From Glycomyces paridis (GTDB taxonomy: Bacteria > Actinomycetota > Actinomycetes > Mycobacteriales > Micromonosporaceae), in contig NZ_STGX01000002.1 of the NCBI RefSeq assembly GCF_004912155.1, positions 310,968 to 374,967 on the forward strand: 64,000 nt of DNA, read 5' to 3'. A model generated the notes under the pieces. It was not told the origin of the DNA, did not search any database, and saw only the letters and a list, made by a program, of their open reading frames with translations. Below, one piece after another: positions 8,181-19,619 of the stretch. The position numbers and the translations under genes are program-made. The first letter of the stretch is position 1. Each line of letters begins with the position of its first letter.

Positions 8181-9622
8181 GCTGACACCTCGTTCAATTG
8201 CTCAGCGGCCCGGCCACTGCGCCCTTGGGCGCCTGCGGCGCTAACAGCGACAGTGCTGTTCAGCCATTTGCACAGTCCGGCGACGTCTTCGGAGCAGGTA
8301 CCGCAACCGGTGGACGCCTGCGTCGCCTCGGACAGGGCTTCGGGAGTGCGCGCCCCGTTGAGGAACGCGGCGCCGAGCTCCCCCTTGGTGACGTTGTTGC
8401 AGCGGCAGACCACGACCTCGTCGGGCATGGACGCCGGGGTCTCGGGGGCCACCGACACCGATTCGCCGGGGCGGCCCATGAGGAGGGTGCGGCGGTCGTG
8501 CGGCACCGGGTCGCCGGTGTCGAACAGCTGGACCACCTGGCCGACCATCGGGTTGTCGCCGAGCATGACCGCCCCGGCGAGGCGGCCCTCGGCGTCGATG
8601 ACGAGCCGGGCGTAGGTGCCCCGGGTCGGGTCGGCGAAGGAGACGACCTCGTCGCCGTCGACCTCGCCCATCGCCGCGAGCTCGATCCCGGAGGCCTTGA
8701 GCCTGGTGACCAGGCGCGAGCCCTCGTAGGCCGCGTCGGGGTCCACGCCGGACAGGAGGTCGGTGACCACGTCGGCCTGCTCCCAGGCGGGCCCGACGAG
8801 CCCGTAGGGGATGCCTCGGTGCTCGGCGCAGTCGCCCACGGCGAACACGTCGGGGTGGGAGGTGCGGCACTGGTCGTCGATGACGATCCCTCGGCCGCAC
8901 TCGATGCCCATCGAGGCCGCCAGCGCGGTCTCGGGCCGGATGCCGCAGGAGACGATGAGCAGTTCGCTGGTGACGGTGCGCCCGTCGGCGAGGACGAGGG
9001 TGAGGCCGTCGTCGCCGTGGAGGACCCGGGTGGTCTGGGCGTCGGTGATCGAGGCGACGCCCAGTTCGGCGTAGGTGTCGGCGAGGACCTTGGCGCCGAG
9101 GGGGTCGAGCTGGCGGTCCATGAGGTGCCCGGCGGCGTGGACGACGGTGACGTCCATGCCGCGCTTGGCGAGGCCGCGGGCGGCCTCCAGGCCGAGGAGC
9201 CCGCCGCCGAGGACGATCGCGGAGGCGCGGTTGGCGGCCTCGGCGAGGATGGAGCGGGCGTCCTCGACGGTGCGGAAGACGTAGGCGCCGGTGGGGAGCG
9301 GGTCGAGGCCGGGGATGGGGGGCACGAACGCGGAGGCGCCGGTGGCGATGACGAGCTTGTCGAAGGCGACGCCGTTGACGGTCTTGGCGTCGAGGTCGAC
9401 GGCCTCGACGGCCTCGCCGAGCCGCACGTCCACGTGCTCGGGCGGGACGGGCAGGGCGATCTCGGCCTCGGTCTGCTTGCCGGCGATCATGCTGGAGAGG
9501 AGGATCCGGTTGTAGGCGGCATCGGACTCGGACCCGAAGACGGTGACCTCGACGCCGCGGCGCCCGAGTTCGCGGGCGATGCGGGCCCCCGCCATGCCGT
9601 AACCGACGATCGCGACCTTCAC
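8177..9622 (-). CDS. nasB: FAD-dependent assimilatory nitrate reductase electron-transfer subunit (NasB-like)
   Basis: A 481-residue protein resembling the N-terminal half of NirB without the siroheme part. KVAIVGYGMAGARIAREL binds FAD, AIVLGGGLLGLEAARGL binds NAD(P)H, and VFAVGDCAEH is the second FAD motif. A C-terminal BFD-like domain (VVCRCNNVTKGE, later GCGTC, near residues 405-445) should hold a [2Fe-2S] cluster. It most likely passes electrons from NAD(P)H to the nitrate reductase encoded at 21.6-23.7 kb. It leads the nitrite operon and is coupled to nirB. Upstream lies the phased element at 9763-9800. Confidence 0.85.
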   Translation of the reverse strand: MKVAIVGYGMAGARIARELGRRGVEVTVFGSESDAAYNRILLSSMIAGKQTEAEIALPVPPEHVDVRLGEAVEAVDLDAKTVNGVAFDKLVIATGASAFVPPIPGLDPLPTGAYVFRTVEDARSILAEAANRASAIVLGGGLLGLEAARGLAKRGMDVTVVHAAGHLMDRQLDPLGAKVLADTYAELGVASITDAQTTRVLHGDDGLTLVLADGRTVTSELLIVSCGIRPETALAASMGIECGRGIVIDDQCRTSHPDVFAVGDCAEHRGIPYGLVGPAWEQADVVTDLLSGVDPDAAYEGSRLVTRLKASGIELAAMGEVDGDEVVSFADPTRGTYARLVIDAEGRLAGAVMLGDNPMVGQVVQLFDTGDPVPHDRRTLLMGRPGESVSVAPETPASMPDEVVVCRCNNVTKGELGAAFLNGARTPEALSEATQASTGCGTCSEDVAGLCKWLNSTVAVSAAGAQGRSGRAAEQLNEVSA

Positions 9623-9762
9623 TCGCTGGACCTCCCGGTGCTGGACTGGCTGCGATGGCGCGGCGCCGGACCCGTGGAGTGCCCCACGGATCCGAGTGCG
9701 CCGCGCTGTCGTGGCGACAGCGCTGTCAGTCCCCGACTCGGGCTCTAGAGTCGCCCGGACCT

Positions 9763-9800
9763 GTTACGCGATCGAGCGACCAATGTTTCGCGTGTGCTAA
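9763..9800 (-). promoter_or_regulatory. Putative GlnR-type nitrogen control site upstream of nasB-nirBD
   Basis: Four pentamers are separated by exactly six bases: GTTAC, GAGCG, GTTTC, GCTAA on the plus strand. On the minus strand this reads TTAGC-n6-GAAAC-n6-CGCTC-n6-GTAAC, close to the actinobacterial GlnR pattern gTnAc-n6-GaAAc. The same spacing and the extension GCTAAGTrGyCCGCA recur upstream of the nitrate reductase gene at 23728-23765. Confidence 0.65.
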
Positions 9801-9889
9801 GTAGTCCGCACTCTCCGCGCTCTGGGACCGGACAGCTCGTGCCCGGCGGCGGACGCGCGGTAGCGGTCAGCGAGCGAAACCGTGCAAAA

Positions 9890-9926
9890 TTTAGGTAGAA
9901 TTGTTTTACCTAAAACTCTTCTACCT
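9890..9926 (+). promoter_or_regulatory. Nested inverted repeats in AT-rich leader of the ATPase gene
   Basis: Two perfect 8-bp inverted repeats share sequence. TTTAGGTA (9890-9897) pairs with TACCTAAA (9907-9914), and AGGTAGAA (9893-9900) pairs with TTCTACCT (9919-9926). The pairings are mutually exclusive. The second arm ends just before the CTGGAG ribosome binding site of the ATG at 9941. This could be an operator with three half-sites or an RNA switch for translation. Confidence 0.6.
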
Positions 9927-9940
9927 TCTGGAGATAGTCT

Positions 9941-11389
9941 ATGAACAGCAGTTTTATTGGTAGAGAACGAGAAATTCGACTTTTGCAACATCGTATTGAC
10001 CGAATCTCGCAGTCCGGGCGGGGCGCGGCCGTGGCGATCCGCGGGCGGCGCCAGGTCGGCAAATCGCGGCTGGTCCAGGAGTTCTGCGACCGGGCGAGGC
10101 TCCCCTACTGCTTCTGGTCGGCCTCGAAGGGGGCGGCCCCGGCGCTGGCCGTCGAGGACTTCACCGCCGGGCTCGCCGCCTCCGGACTCGGCGGAGGCGC
10201 GCCCGTGCCCGCGGTGCGGACCGGGAGCTGGCCCGACGCGTTCGCGGTCCTGGCCACGCTGCTGCCCCAGTCGCCGAGCATCGTGGTGCTCGATGAGCTT
10301 CCCTGGGCGTCCGAACAGGACGCGGCCTTCGACGGGGCCCTCCAGACCGCTTGGGACCGCCTGCTCTCGACCAAGCCCGTCCTGCTGCTGCTCCTCGGCT
10401 CCGACCTCCACATGATGGAGCGGTTCACCGCCTACGACCGTCCGTTCTACGGCCGCGCCGACACGCTCAAGCTACTGCCGCTGAACCCGGCCGAGACGGC
10501 CGCGGCGACCGGCTTGAGCGGGGCCGACGCCGTCGACGCCCATCTGCTCAGCGGGGGCCTGCCGGGCGTGCTCCGCGCCTGGCCGGAGGGCTTGGCCGCC
10601 ATGGAGTTCCTCCGTCTCGAGTGCGAGGATCCCGCCTCGCCCCTGTTCAGCGTCCCGCAGCAGACGCTGTTGGCCGAGTTCCCCACGCCCGACCAGACCA
10701 GGCGGGTGCTGGAGGGGATCGGCAGCGGCAACCGGACCCGTCAGAACATCGCCGTGGCCGCCGGCAGCGTCCAAGGAGGGCTGCCGTCGGGGGCGCTCGC
10801 ACCGATCCTGCGGCGGCTCACCGTCGAGAAACAGGTGGTCGCGGAGGACGCGCCGTTGTCGACGCAGCCGGGCAGGCCCAGCGTCTTCCGCATCGCCGAC
10901 CCGAACCTCCAGTTGTACTTCGCGGCGCTGCGGGACGCGTTCGAGCTCGTGCAGCGCGGCCACGCCGTGCAGGCATTCGGATCGGTCCGGCGGCACTGGG
11001 ACTCCTGGCGGGGCCGAGCGGTCGAGCCGATGGTCCGGGAGTCGCTGCGGGTCGCGGGCATGCTCGGCGAACTCCCCTGGGACGGCGTCGAGGCGGTCGG
11101 CGGGTGGTGGAACCGGCAGTTCGATCCCGAACTCGACCTCGTCGGCGCCGACCGCGCCCCCGTCGCTCGCAAGGTGTTCTTCGTCGGATCGGTGAAGTGG
11201 CTCAACCGCCCCTTCGACCGCCGGGACCGCGACGCCCTCATGCGGAACGCGGCCCGGGTGCCCGGGTTCGATCCGGCCACGACCGGCCTGGTGGTCGCCA
11301 GCCGCGCCGGTCTGGACCGGGACACGAGCACCGATGGCATCGACCTGGTGTGGACCCCCGAGTCGCTCCTGCGAGTGTGGGAGACCTGA
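9941..11389 (+). CDS. Archaeal-type ATPase with C-terminal DUF234 nuclease-like domain
   Basis: A 482-residue protein of the AAA+ ATPase/DUF234 family, found in many archaea and scattered bacteria. IRGRRQVGKSRL near residue 35 is the Walker A motif and SIVVLDELPW near residue 113 is Walker B. A winged-helix-like middle section follows. The C-terminal part contains FDPELDLVGAD and VFFVGSVKW, which fit the spaced acidic residues and lysine of a PD-(D/E)XK nuclease fold; the usual Glu before Cys/Val-Lys is replaced (GSVKW), so activity is uncertain. The first ~25 codons and the leader are AT-rich, unlike the rest of the window, which hints at acquisition or strong expression control. It stands alone. 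Biological role is not established for this family. Confidence 0.8.
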   Translation: MNSSFIGREREIRLLQHRIDRISQSGRGAAVAIRGRRQVGKSRLVQEFCDRARLPYCFWSASKGAAPALAVEDFTAGLAASGLGGGAPVPAVRTGSWPDAFAVLATLLPQSPSIVVLDELPWASEQDAAFDGALQTAWDRLLSTKPVLLLLLGSDLHMMERFTAYDRPFYGRADTLKLLPLNPAETAAATGLSGADAVDAHLLSGGLPGVLRAWPEGLAAMEFLRLECEDPASPLFSVPQQTLLAEFPTPDQTRRVLEGIGSGNRTRQNIAVAAGSVQGGLPSGALAPILRRLTVEKQVVAEDAPLSTQPGRPSVFRIADPNLQLYFAALRDAFELVQRGHAVQAFGSVRRHWDSWRGRAVEPMVRESLRVAGMLGELPWDGVEAVGGWWNRQFDPELDLVGADRAPVARKVFFVGSVKWLNRPFDRRDRDALMRNAARVPGFDPATTGLVVASRAGLDRDTSTDGIDLVWTPESLLRVWET

Positions 11390-11429
11390 GCGCAGGGCGG
11401 GGGTGGCGCGGGGGCTTGCGAGGCCTTAG

Positions 11430-14395
<2,966 letters not shown>

Positions 14396-14430
14396 GAGGC
14401 CTCCGTGCCGGTTTCAAGGTGTTCATTAGG

Positions 14431-14443
14431 ATTCACGGTGAAT
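14431..14443. promoter_or_regulatory. Small palindrome in divergent promoter region
   Basis: ATTCAC-G-GTGAAT is a perfect 6-bp inverted repeat in the AT-rich 77-bp gap between the divergent proline-rich and DUF4239 genes. A possible -10 (TATTCT, 14443-14448) abuts it. Confidence 0.4.
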
Positions 14444-14472
14444 ATTCTGCTTTATGAAGTTTGGTGGGAACA

Positions 14473-15258
14473 ATGGCCATTTGGTGGCAAGGGCTGCTCT
14501 TCGCCCTAGTGGTGGTCGCGGCGGCCAGCGTGGTGGTCGCGCTGCTTCAGAAATTCGCGCCGCCGACGGCCCGGGGGCACAACAACGAGCTCGGCACGAC
14601 GCTGTTCGAGCTGCTCACGGTGCTGTACGCGATCGTGCTCGCGTTCGTGCTCATCACGGCGTGGGAGAACAAGAACGAGGCCGGCCACGTGACCTTCAAG
14701 GAGGCGAACGAGCTGGTCGGCGTGTACTGGTCGGCGGCCTCGCTCGAACCGGAGGCGCGCGACGAGGTGCGGGCGGCGGTGCGGGCCTACACCGAGGAGG
14801 TGATCGCGGTGGAGTGGCCGGCGATGCGCGACCAGGACCCGGTCTCGCCGGAGGGGCTGCTGCTCCTGGACGCGATGCGGGCGCCGGTCTCGGGCGCGCA
14901 GACCGACGACGACGTGGTCCAGGCGCGCCTGGACACGACGCGCGACGGCGTCCTGGCCGTCTCGGAGTACCGCACCGACCGGCTGTTCCAGGCCCAGCGG
15001 GGCCTGGGTCCGACGATGTGGACGGTGCTGGTGCCCGGGGCGCTCCTGGTGTTCGCGGTGATGCTCACGCTCGGCACGCCGACGCGGAAGTACCAGTTCG
15101 TGCTCGTGGGGCTTATCTCGGGGATGGTCGCGCTGATGCTGTTCGCGGCCTACCAGCTCGAGTACCCGTTCAGCCGCAGCGGGGCGAGCGATCCGGTGCC
15201 GTACGAGACCGCGATCGAACGTTACGACGTCATCGATGCGCAGTATACACGTGAATAA
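14473..15258 (+). CDS. DUF4239 (bestrophin-like) membrane protein
   Basis: A 261-residue protein with two N-terminal hydrophobic helices (about residues 4-25 and 43-65), a soluble middle region rich in acidic residues, and two C-terminal helices (about 185-205 and 211-230). The layout and the sequence GTTLFELLTVLYAIVLAFVL fit the DUF4239 family. I chose ATG 14473 with GTGGGA upstream over the TTG/GTG codons at 14461. It lies between the geosmin synthase and the encapsulin gene on the same strand; whether it belongs functionally to them is unknown. Confidence 0.75.
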   Translation: MAIWWQGLLFALVVVAAASVVVALLQKFAPPTARGHNNELGTTLFELLTVLYAIVLAFVLITAWENKNEAGHVTFKEANELVGVYWSAASLEPEARDEVRAAVRAYTEEVIAVEWPAMRDQDPVSPEGLLLLDAMRAPVSGAQTDDDVVQARLDTTRDGVLAVSEYRTDRLFQAQRGLGPTMWTVLVPGALLVFAVMLTLGTPTRKYQFVLVGLISGMVALMLFAAYQLEYPFSRSGASDPVPYETAIERYDVIDAQYTRE

Positions 15259-15300
15259 GTTTTCTGTGGCGTAATATAGCAATTCATTCTTTCTGTCCGA

Positions 15301-15306
15301 TATGAT
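15301..15306 (+). promoter_or_regulatory. Possible -10 element for the encapsulin operon
   Basis: TATGAT lies 42 bases before the encapsulin ATG in an AT-rich stretch of the 90-bp gap. No convincing -35 is seen at the normal distance. Confidence 0.35.
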
Positions 15307-15348
15307 CTAAGGCGAGCCGTAACCGCCTCAACGTGAGGAAGTGTGAGC

Positions 15349-16773
15349 ATGACCGATTCCGTCCTCGACAGCACGTCCGCTGCACCGCAGCAGACCGCGA
15401 ACGGACAGCACCCCCAGACCAGCCTGAGCACCGCCGCCGCCCGCAACCTCGCGACCACGACGAAGTCCGTGCCGCAGATGCAGGAGATCACCTCCCGCTG
15501 GCTGCTGCGCGTCCTGCCGTGGGTCCAGACCCAGGGCGGCGCCTACCGCGTCAACCGACGCCTGACCCACACCGTCGGCGACGGCCGGGTCGAGTTCACC
15601 ACCGAGGGCGACGCCGTCCGCGTCATCCCCACCGAGCTCGGCGAGATCGCCCAGCTGCGCGGCATCGAGGACGAGGAGATCCTGGCGACCCTCGCCGACC
15701 GCTTCGAGCAGCGCGAGATCGGCGCCGGGGAGCGCATCGCGCAGGAGGGCTCGCCGGTCGACGGCATCCACCTCATCGCGCACGGCCGCGCCGAGCAGTT
15801 CGGCTCCGGCCCCTTCGGCGACCAGTCCTCGCTCGGCCGCCTGGTCGACGGCGACCACTTCGGCGAGGAGCTGCTCACCGAGGACGCCCCGGTCTGGGAC
15901 CACGACGTCATCGCCGCCACTCCGATCACCGTCCTCACCCTCCCGGCCGCCGCCGCGGCCGAGCTCGTCGAGCGCATCCCGGCGCTCGCCGACCACCTGG
16001 AGCGGTTCAAGGCCGGGCGCTCGGCCAAGGCCAACAAGCACGGCGAGGCCGCGATCGACATCGCCGCGGGCCACACCGGCGAGCCCGACCTGCCGAACAC
16101 GTTCGTCGACTACGACCTGAGCCCGCGCGAGTACGAGCTCTCGGTGGCGCAGACGGTCCTGCGCGTCCACACCCGCGTCGCCGACCTCTACAACAAGCCC
16201 ATGAACCAGATGGAGCAGCAGCTGCGCCTCACCGTCGAGGCCCTGCGCGAGCAGCAGGAGGACCAGCTGCTCAACAACCGCGAGTTCGGGCTCCTGCACA
16301 ACGCCGCGCTCAGCCAGCGCATCCCGACCCGCTCGGGCGCCCCGACGCCCGACGACCTCGACGACCTGCTCAGCCGCCGCCGCGACACGCAGTACATGCT
16401 CGCCCACCCGAAGGCGATCGCCGCGTTCGGGCGCGAGCTAAACAAGCGCGGCCTCTACCCGACCCCGGCGCTCATCGAGGGCCGCGAGGTCCCGGCCTGG
16501 CGGGGCGTGCCGCTCCTGCCGTGCAACAAGATCCCGATCAGCGCCGCCCGCACGACCTCGATCGTCGCGATGCGGACCGGCGAGGACAACCAGGGCGTCG
16601 TCGGCCTGCGCCAGATCGGCCTGCCCGACGAGTACGAGCCGGGCCTGTCGGTGCGGTTCATGGGCATCGACGAGAAGGCCGTCATGTCCTACCTCGTCAG
16701 CGCCTACTTCTCGGTGGCGGTCCTGGTGCCCGACGCCCTCGGCGTGCTCGAGCACGTCGAGATCGGCCGCTGA
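15349..16773 (+). CDS. Family 2B encapsulin nanocompartment shell protein with inserted cyclic-nucleotide-binding-like domain
   Basis: A 474-residue protein matching family 2B encapsulins, HK97-fold proteins that assemble into shells around cargo enzymes. An Ala/Ser/Thr-rich N-terminal arm (residues 1-35) is followed by [20 protein letters not shown]. Then comes a cyclic-nucleotide-binding-like insertion at about residues 95-220 ([26 protein letters not shown]), and the main shell fold, ending in a domain with [25 protein letters not shown] split across conserved family blocks. The phosphate-binding cassette has [18 protein letters not shown] with no Arg at the usual place, so canonical cAMP binding is doubtful. 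ATG 15349 has AGGAAG upstream. Relatives in Streptomyces sit beside terpene cyclases or polyprenyl transferases, exactly the context here. Confidence 0.85.
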   Translation: MTDSVLDSTSAAPQQTANGQHPQTSLSTAAARNLATTTKSVPQMQEITSRWLLRVLPWVQTQGGAYRVNRRLTHTVGDGRVEFTTEGDAVRVIPTELGEIAQLRGIEDEEILATLADRFEQREIGAGERIAQEGSPVDGIHLIAHGRAEQFGSGPFGDQSSLGRLVDGDHFGEELLTEDAPVWDHDVIAATPITVLTLPAAAAAELVERIPALADHLERFKAGRSAKANKHGEAAIDIAAGHTGEPDLPNTFVDYDLSPREYELSVAQTVLRVHTRVADLYNKPMNQMEQQLRLTVEALREQQEDQLLNNREFGLLHNAALSQRIPTRSGAPTPDDLDDLLSRRRDTQYMLAHPKAIAAFGRELNKRGLYPTPALIEGREVPAWRGVPLLPCNKIPISAARTTSIVAMRTGEDNQGVVGLRQIGLPDEYEPGLSVRFMGIDEKAVMSYLVSAYFSVAVLVPDALGVLEHVEIGR

Positions 16774-16778
16774 ACGAC

Positions 16779-16816
16779 CCCGGGCGGCCACGGTCGCACC
16801 ATCGCGGCCGCCCGGG
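16779..16816. repeat. GC-rich inverted repeat between encapsulin and polyprenyl synthase
   Basis: CCCGGGCGGCC (16779-16789) pairs perfectly with GGCCGCCCGGG (16806-16816) across a 16-base loop. There is no T-run, so it may attenuate or protect the mRNA rather than terminate it. Confidence 0.5.
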
Positions 16817-16912
16817 CCCGACGTCCCCCACCCGAACCGACCCGCGGGTCCGACCGCGGCCGCCGGGCCGCCGCCCCCGCACCGACCGACGCGCCGCCCA
16901 GGGAGGCCCCGC

Positions 16913-17926
16913 ATGACCGTCCTGACCGACCGATACGCCTGCGAACGCGAAGCCATCGACGCCGGGCTGCGCGCCGCCGCCGCGCGGCTCCCCGCCCCCG
17001 CCGCGCGCATCGCCGCCTACCACTTCGGATGGACCGACGCCGCGGGCGCGCCCACCGACGCCAGCTCCGGGAAGGCCCTGCGGCCCCTGCTGACGCTCCT
17101 GGCGGCCAAGACCGTCGACGGCGACTGGCGCCGGGCCGTGCCCGCCGCCGTGGCCGTCGAGATGATCCACAACTTCTCCCTCATCCACGACGACATCATC
17201 GACCGCGACGGCCTGCGCCGCCACCGCCCGACCGCGTGGAAGGTCTACGGCGTCAACGACGCGATCCTGGTCGGCGACGCCCTCCACGCGCTCGCGTTCG
17301 AGATCATCGCCGAGGCGGGCGGCGAGTGCGCCCGCTCGGGCGCGGGCCTGCTCGCGCAGACCGTCCGGGCGCTCATCGAGGGGCAGCTCGCCGACACGCG
17401 CTTCGAGGAGCGCGAGAGCGTCCCGCTCGACGAGTGCGTGGCGATGTCGGAGGCCAAGACCGCCTCGCTCATGGGCTGCGCGACCGCGCTCGGGGCGCTC
17501 TTCGGCGGCGGCACGCCCGCCCAGGTGGAGGCCCTGCGCGACTTCGGGTGCCGCCTCGGCCTGGCGTTCCAGCACGTGGACGACCTGCTCGGCATCTGGG
17601 GCGACCCGGCCGTCACCGGCAAGGCCGTCTTCTCGGACCTGCGCAACCGCAAGAAGTCGCTGCCGGTGACCGCGGCCCTCGGCTCGGGCCACCGCGACGT
17701 CGCCGAGCTCGCGCGCCTCTACGGCGGGACGGGCCTGCTCACCGAGTCCGAGCTCACCCGCGCCGCCGAGCTCGTGGAGTCCTGCGGCGGGCGCCGGGCG
17801 AGCCGGCGCGCGGCCGAGACGCTCACCGCGGCGGCCGCGGGCGGCCTCGCCTCGCAGCCGCTGCGCACCGACGCGGTCGAGGAGCTGACGAGCCTGGCCG
17901 CGAGCACGGTCGGCAGGACGAACTGA
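16913..17926 (+). CDS. Polyprenyl (farnesyl/geranylgeranyl-type) diphosphate synthase
   Basis: A 337-residue trans-prenyltransferase. The first aspartate-rich motif is seen as SLIHDDIIDRD near residue 90 and the second as FQHVDDLLGIWGD near residue 225; GKALRPLL supplies the early Lys/Arg and AVFSDLRNRKKSLP the conserved lysines after the second motif. It condenses IPP with allylic diphosphates; the exact chain length cannot be decided by eye. No long disordered N-terminal extension is present, so a cargo-loading peptide for the upstream shell is not obvious. ATG 16913 follows GGGAGG. Its stop overlaps the IspH start (TGATG). Confidence 0.92.
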   Translation: MTVLTDRYACEREAIDAGLRAAAARLPAPAARIAAYHFGWTDAAGAPTDASSGKALRPLLTLLAAKTVDGDWRRAVPAAVAVEMIHNFSLIHDDIIDRDGLRRHRPTAWKVYGVNDAILVGDALHALAFEIIAEAGGECARSGAGLLAQTVRALIEGQLADTRFEERESVPLDECVAMSEAKTASLMGCATALGALFGGGTPAQVEALRDFGCRLGLAFQHVDDLLGIWGDPAVTGKAVFSDLRNRKKSLPVTAALGSGHRDVAELARLYGGTGLLTESELTRAAELVESCGGRRASRRAAETLTAAAAGGLASQPLRTDAVEELTSLAASTVGRTN

Positions 17927-18906
17927 TGGACCGCGAGCTGCGCCGCGAGGGTCCGGCGACCGGGCTCCGCCGGGTGCTGCTGCCCGCCCCCCGGTCGTTC
18001 TGCGCCGGGGTCGAGCGGGCGATCGAGATCGTCGAGCGGCTGCTCGACCGGCACGGCCCGCCCGTCTACGTGCGCAACCAGATCGTCCACAACACGCACG
18101 TGGTGGCCGATCTGGAGGCGCGCGGCGCGGTGTTCGTCTCCGGCCTCGACGAGGTGCCCGAGCGGGCCCTGGTGGTCTTCAGCGCCCACGGCGTGGCCCC
18201 CGAGGTCGAGCGCGAGGCCGCGCGGCGCGGCCTCGACGCCGTGGACGCGACCTGCCCGCTGGTCGCGAAGGTCCACGCCGAGGCCAAGCGGGCCGCCGAG
18301 GCGGGCGACACGGTCGTCCTCATCGGGCACGAGGGCCACGAGGAGGTCGTGGGGACGATGGGCGTGGCCCCGGAGCGGACGGTCCTGGTCGGGCACGCCG
18401 ACGAGGTCGCCGCCCTCGACGTGGCCGACCCCGGGCGGGTCACGTTCCTGAGCCAGACGACGCTGTCGGTCGCCGAGGTCGAGGGCATCGCCGCCGCGCT
18501 CAAGGAGCGCTTCCCGCAGATCAAGGGCCAAGGGGCCGAGGACATCTGCTACGCCACGAGCAACCGGCAGGCCGCCGTGGCGGCCGTCGTCGGCGAGGCC
18601 GACCTGGTGCTCGTGGTCGGCTCGGCGAACTCCTCGAACTCGAACCGCCTGGTCGAGCTCTCCCGCGCGGCGGGCGTCGCCGCGCACCTGGTCGAGGACG
18701 CCGGGCAGCTCGACCGGGCCTGGCTCGACGGGGCCGCGACCGTGGCGGTCACGGCGGGCGCCTCGGCCCCGCCGCGCCTGGTGGACGAGGTCGTGGCGGC
18801 CCTGGCAGCACTGGGGCCGATCGAGGTCGTGGAGCGGGTGGTCACCGAGGAGACCCAGGAGTTCCTGCTCCCGCAACGGCTCAGGTCCCCCGGCCGCGGC
18901 GCCTGA
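17926..18906 (+). CDS. ispH: 4-hydroxy-3-methylbut-2-enyl diphosphate reductase (IspH)
   Basis: A 326-residue IspH, the [4Fe-4S] enzyme that makes IPP and DMAPP in the last step of the MEP pathway. The three cluster cysteines are visible: PRSFCAGVERA, VDATCPLV and DICYATSNRQ. RNQIVHN, GHEGHEEV and VVGSANSSNS are further family motifs. The ATG at 17926 lies inside the stop of the polyprenyl synthase gene, so both are made together: one supplies the C5 units the other uses. Whether this is the only ispH of the genome or a dedicated extra copy cannot be seen here. Confidence 0.95.
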   Translation: MDRELRREGPATGLRRVLLPAPRSFCAGVERAIEIVERLLDRHGPPVYVRNQIVHNTHVVADLEARGAVFVSGLDEVPERALVVFSAHGVAPEVEREAARRGLDAVDATCPLVAKVHAEAKRAAEAGDTVVLIGHEGHEEVVGTMGVAPERTVLVGHADEVAALDVADPGRVTFLSQTTLSVAEVEGIAAALKERFPQIKGQGAEDICYATSNRQAAVAAVVGEADLVLVVGSANSSNSNRLVELSRAAGVAAHLVEDAGQLDRAWLDGAATVAVTAGASAPPRLVDEVVAALAALGPIEVVERVVTEETQEFLLPQRLRSPGRGA

Positions 18907-18971
18907 CCCTTTTTTCAAGTCTTCGCGAAAAGTACTGGATCGGCGTTCGCGGGCGCCGTTACGCTGACGCC

Positions 18972-19580
18972 ATGACCGTCACACTCCCCTCCCTGCCCTT
19001 CGCGCTCGACTGGGACGGCGACGAGCCGCCCTCCTGGAGCGTCACCGACACCGGCCTGGAGGCGACCGCCGCCGCCGAGACCGACTGGTACGTCTACGCC
19101 CCCGAACCCGAGGGCAACTCCCCGGCGAACGGCGCCCGCCTCCTCGGCACCCCGCCCGAAGGGGACTGGCAGCTCAGCGTCCGCGTCGTGGTCGACTTCG
19201 ACGCCACCTACGACGCCGGCACCCTGTTCCTGGTCGCCGGCGACGACCACTGGGCGAAGCTCGCCTTCGAGTACTCCCCCGACGGCGAGGGCATGGTGGT
19301 CTCGGTGATCACCCGCGGCACCTCCGACGACGCCAACCACCGGGTGGTCGACCACGGCCAGGTGTTCCTGCGCATCAGCCGCATCGCCGCGGGCTTCGCC
19401 CTCCACGCCTCCGACCTCGGAGAGCGCTGGGAGTTCGTGCGCTGCTTCGGTTTCGGCACCGACACGCCGGTGAAGGTCGGCTTCGGCGTCCAGTCCCCCA
19501 CCGGCGAGGGCTGCAAGGTGGCATTCGACCGCATCGAGTTCAAGCCCGAAACCCTCCGCGAACTGCGCGACGGCTCGTGA
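18972..19580 (+). CDS. DUF1349 domain protein (concanavalin-like fold)
   Basis: A 202-residue soluble protein. ETDWYVYAP near residue 35, NGARLLG, DAGTLFLVAGDDHWAKLAFEY and the C-terminal KVAFDRIEF are typical of DUF1349, a jelly-roll family often annotated as regulation-of-enolase-like. No signal peptide is seen. It follows ispH after 65 bp containing a T-run, so it is probably a separate unit. Function unknown. Confidence 0.75.
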   Translation: MTVTLPSLPFALDWDGDEPPSWSVTDTGLEATAAAETDWYVYAPEPEGNSPANGARLLGTPPEGDWQLSVRVVVDFDATYDAGTLFLVAGDDHWAKLAFEYSPDGEGMVVSVITRGTSDDANHRVVDHGQVFLRISRIAAGFALHASDLGERWEFVRCFGFGTDTPVKVGFGVQSPTGEGCKVAFDRIEFKPETLRELRDGS

Positions 19581-19605
19581 CGACAGGATCGGATCGACAC
19601 CTTTG

Positions 19606-19619
19606 GTATGCTGGCATAC
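19606..19619 (+). promoter_or_regulatory. Palindromic operator overlapping a probable -10 of the VapBC-like operon
   Basis: GTATGC-TG-GCATAC is a perfect 6-bp inverted repeat directly before the antitoxin ATG at 19620. TATGCT inside it (19607-19612) is placed to act as -10 for a leaderless mRNA starting at the ATG. This fits autoregulation by the ribbon-helix-helix antitoxin. Confidence 0.6.

Larger units (their letters stand above)
9623..9940. other. 318-bp divergent intergenic region, nasB / ATPase
   Basis: No gene is supported here. The nasB-proximal half is GC-rich and holds the GlnR-like element. The ATPase-proximal 50 bases are about two-thirds A/T and hold nested palindromes at 9890-9926. 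Confidence 0.7.

Noticed and set aside
5742-8615. 957-residue plus-strand frame opposite nirB
   Set aside because: It is an antisense shadow of nirB, whose motifs are unambiguous on the other strand.
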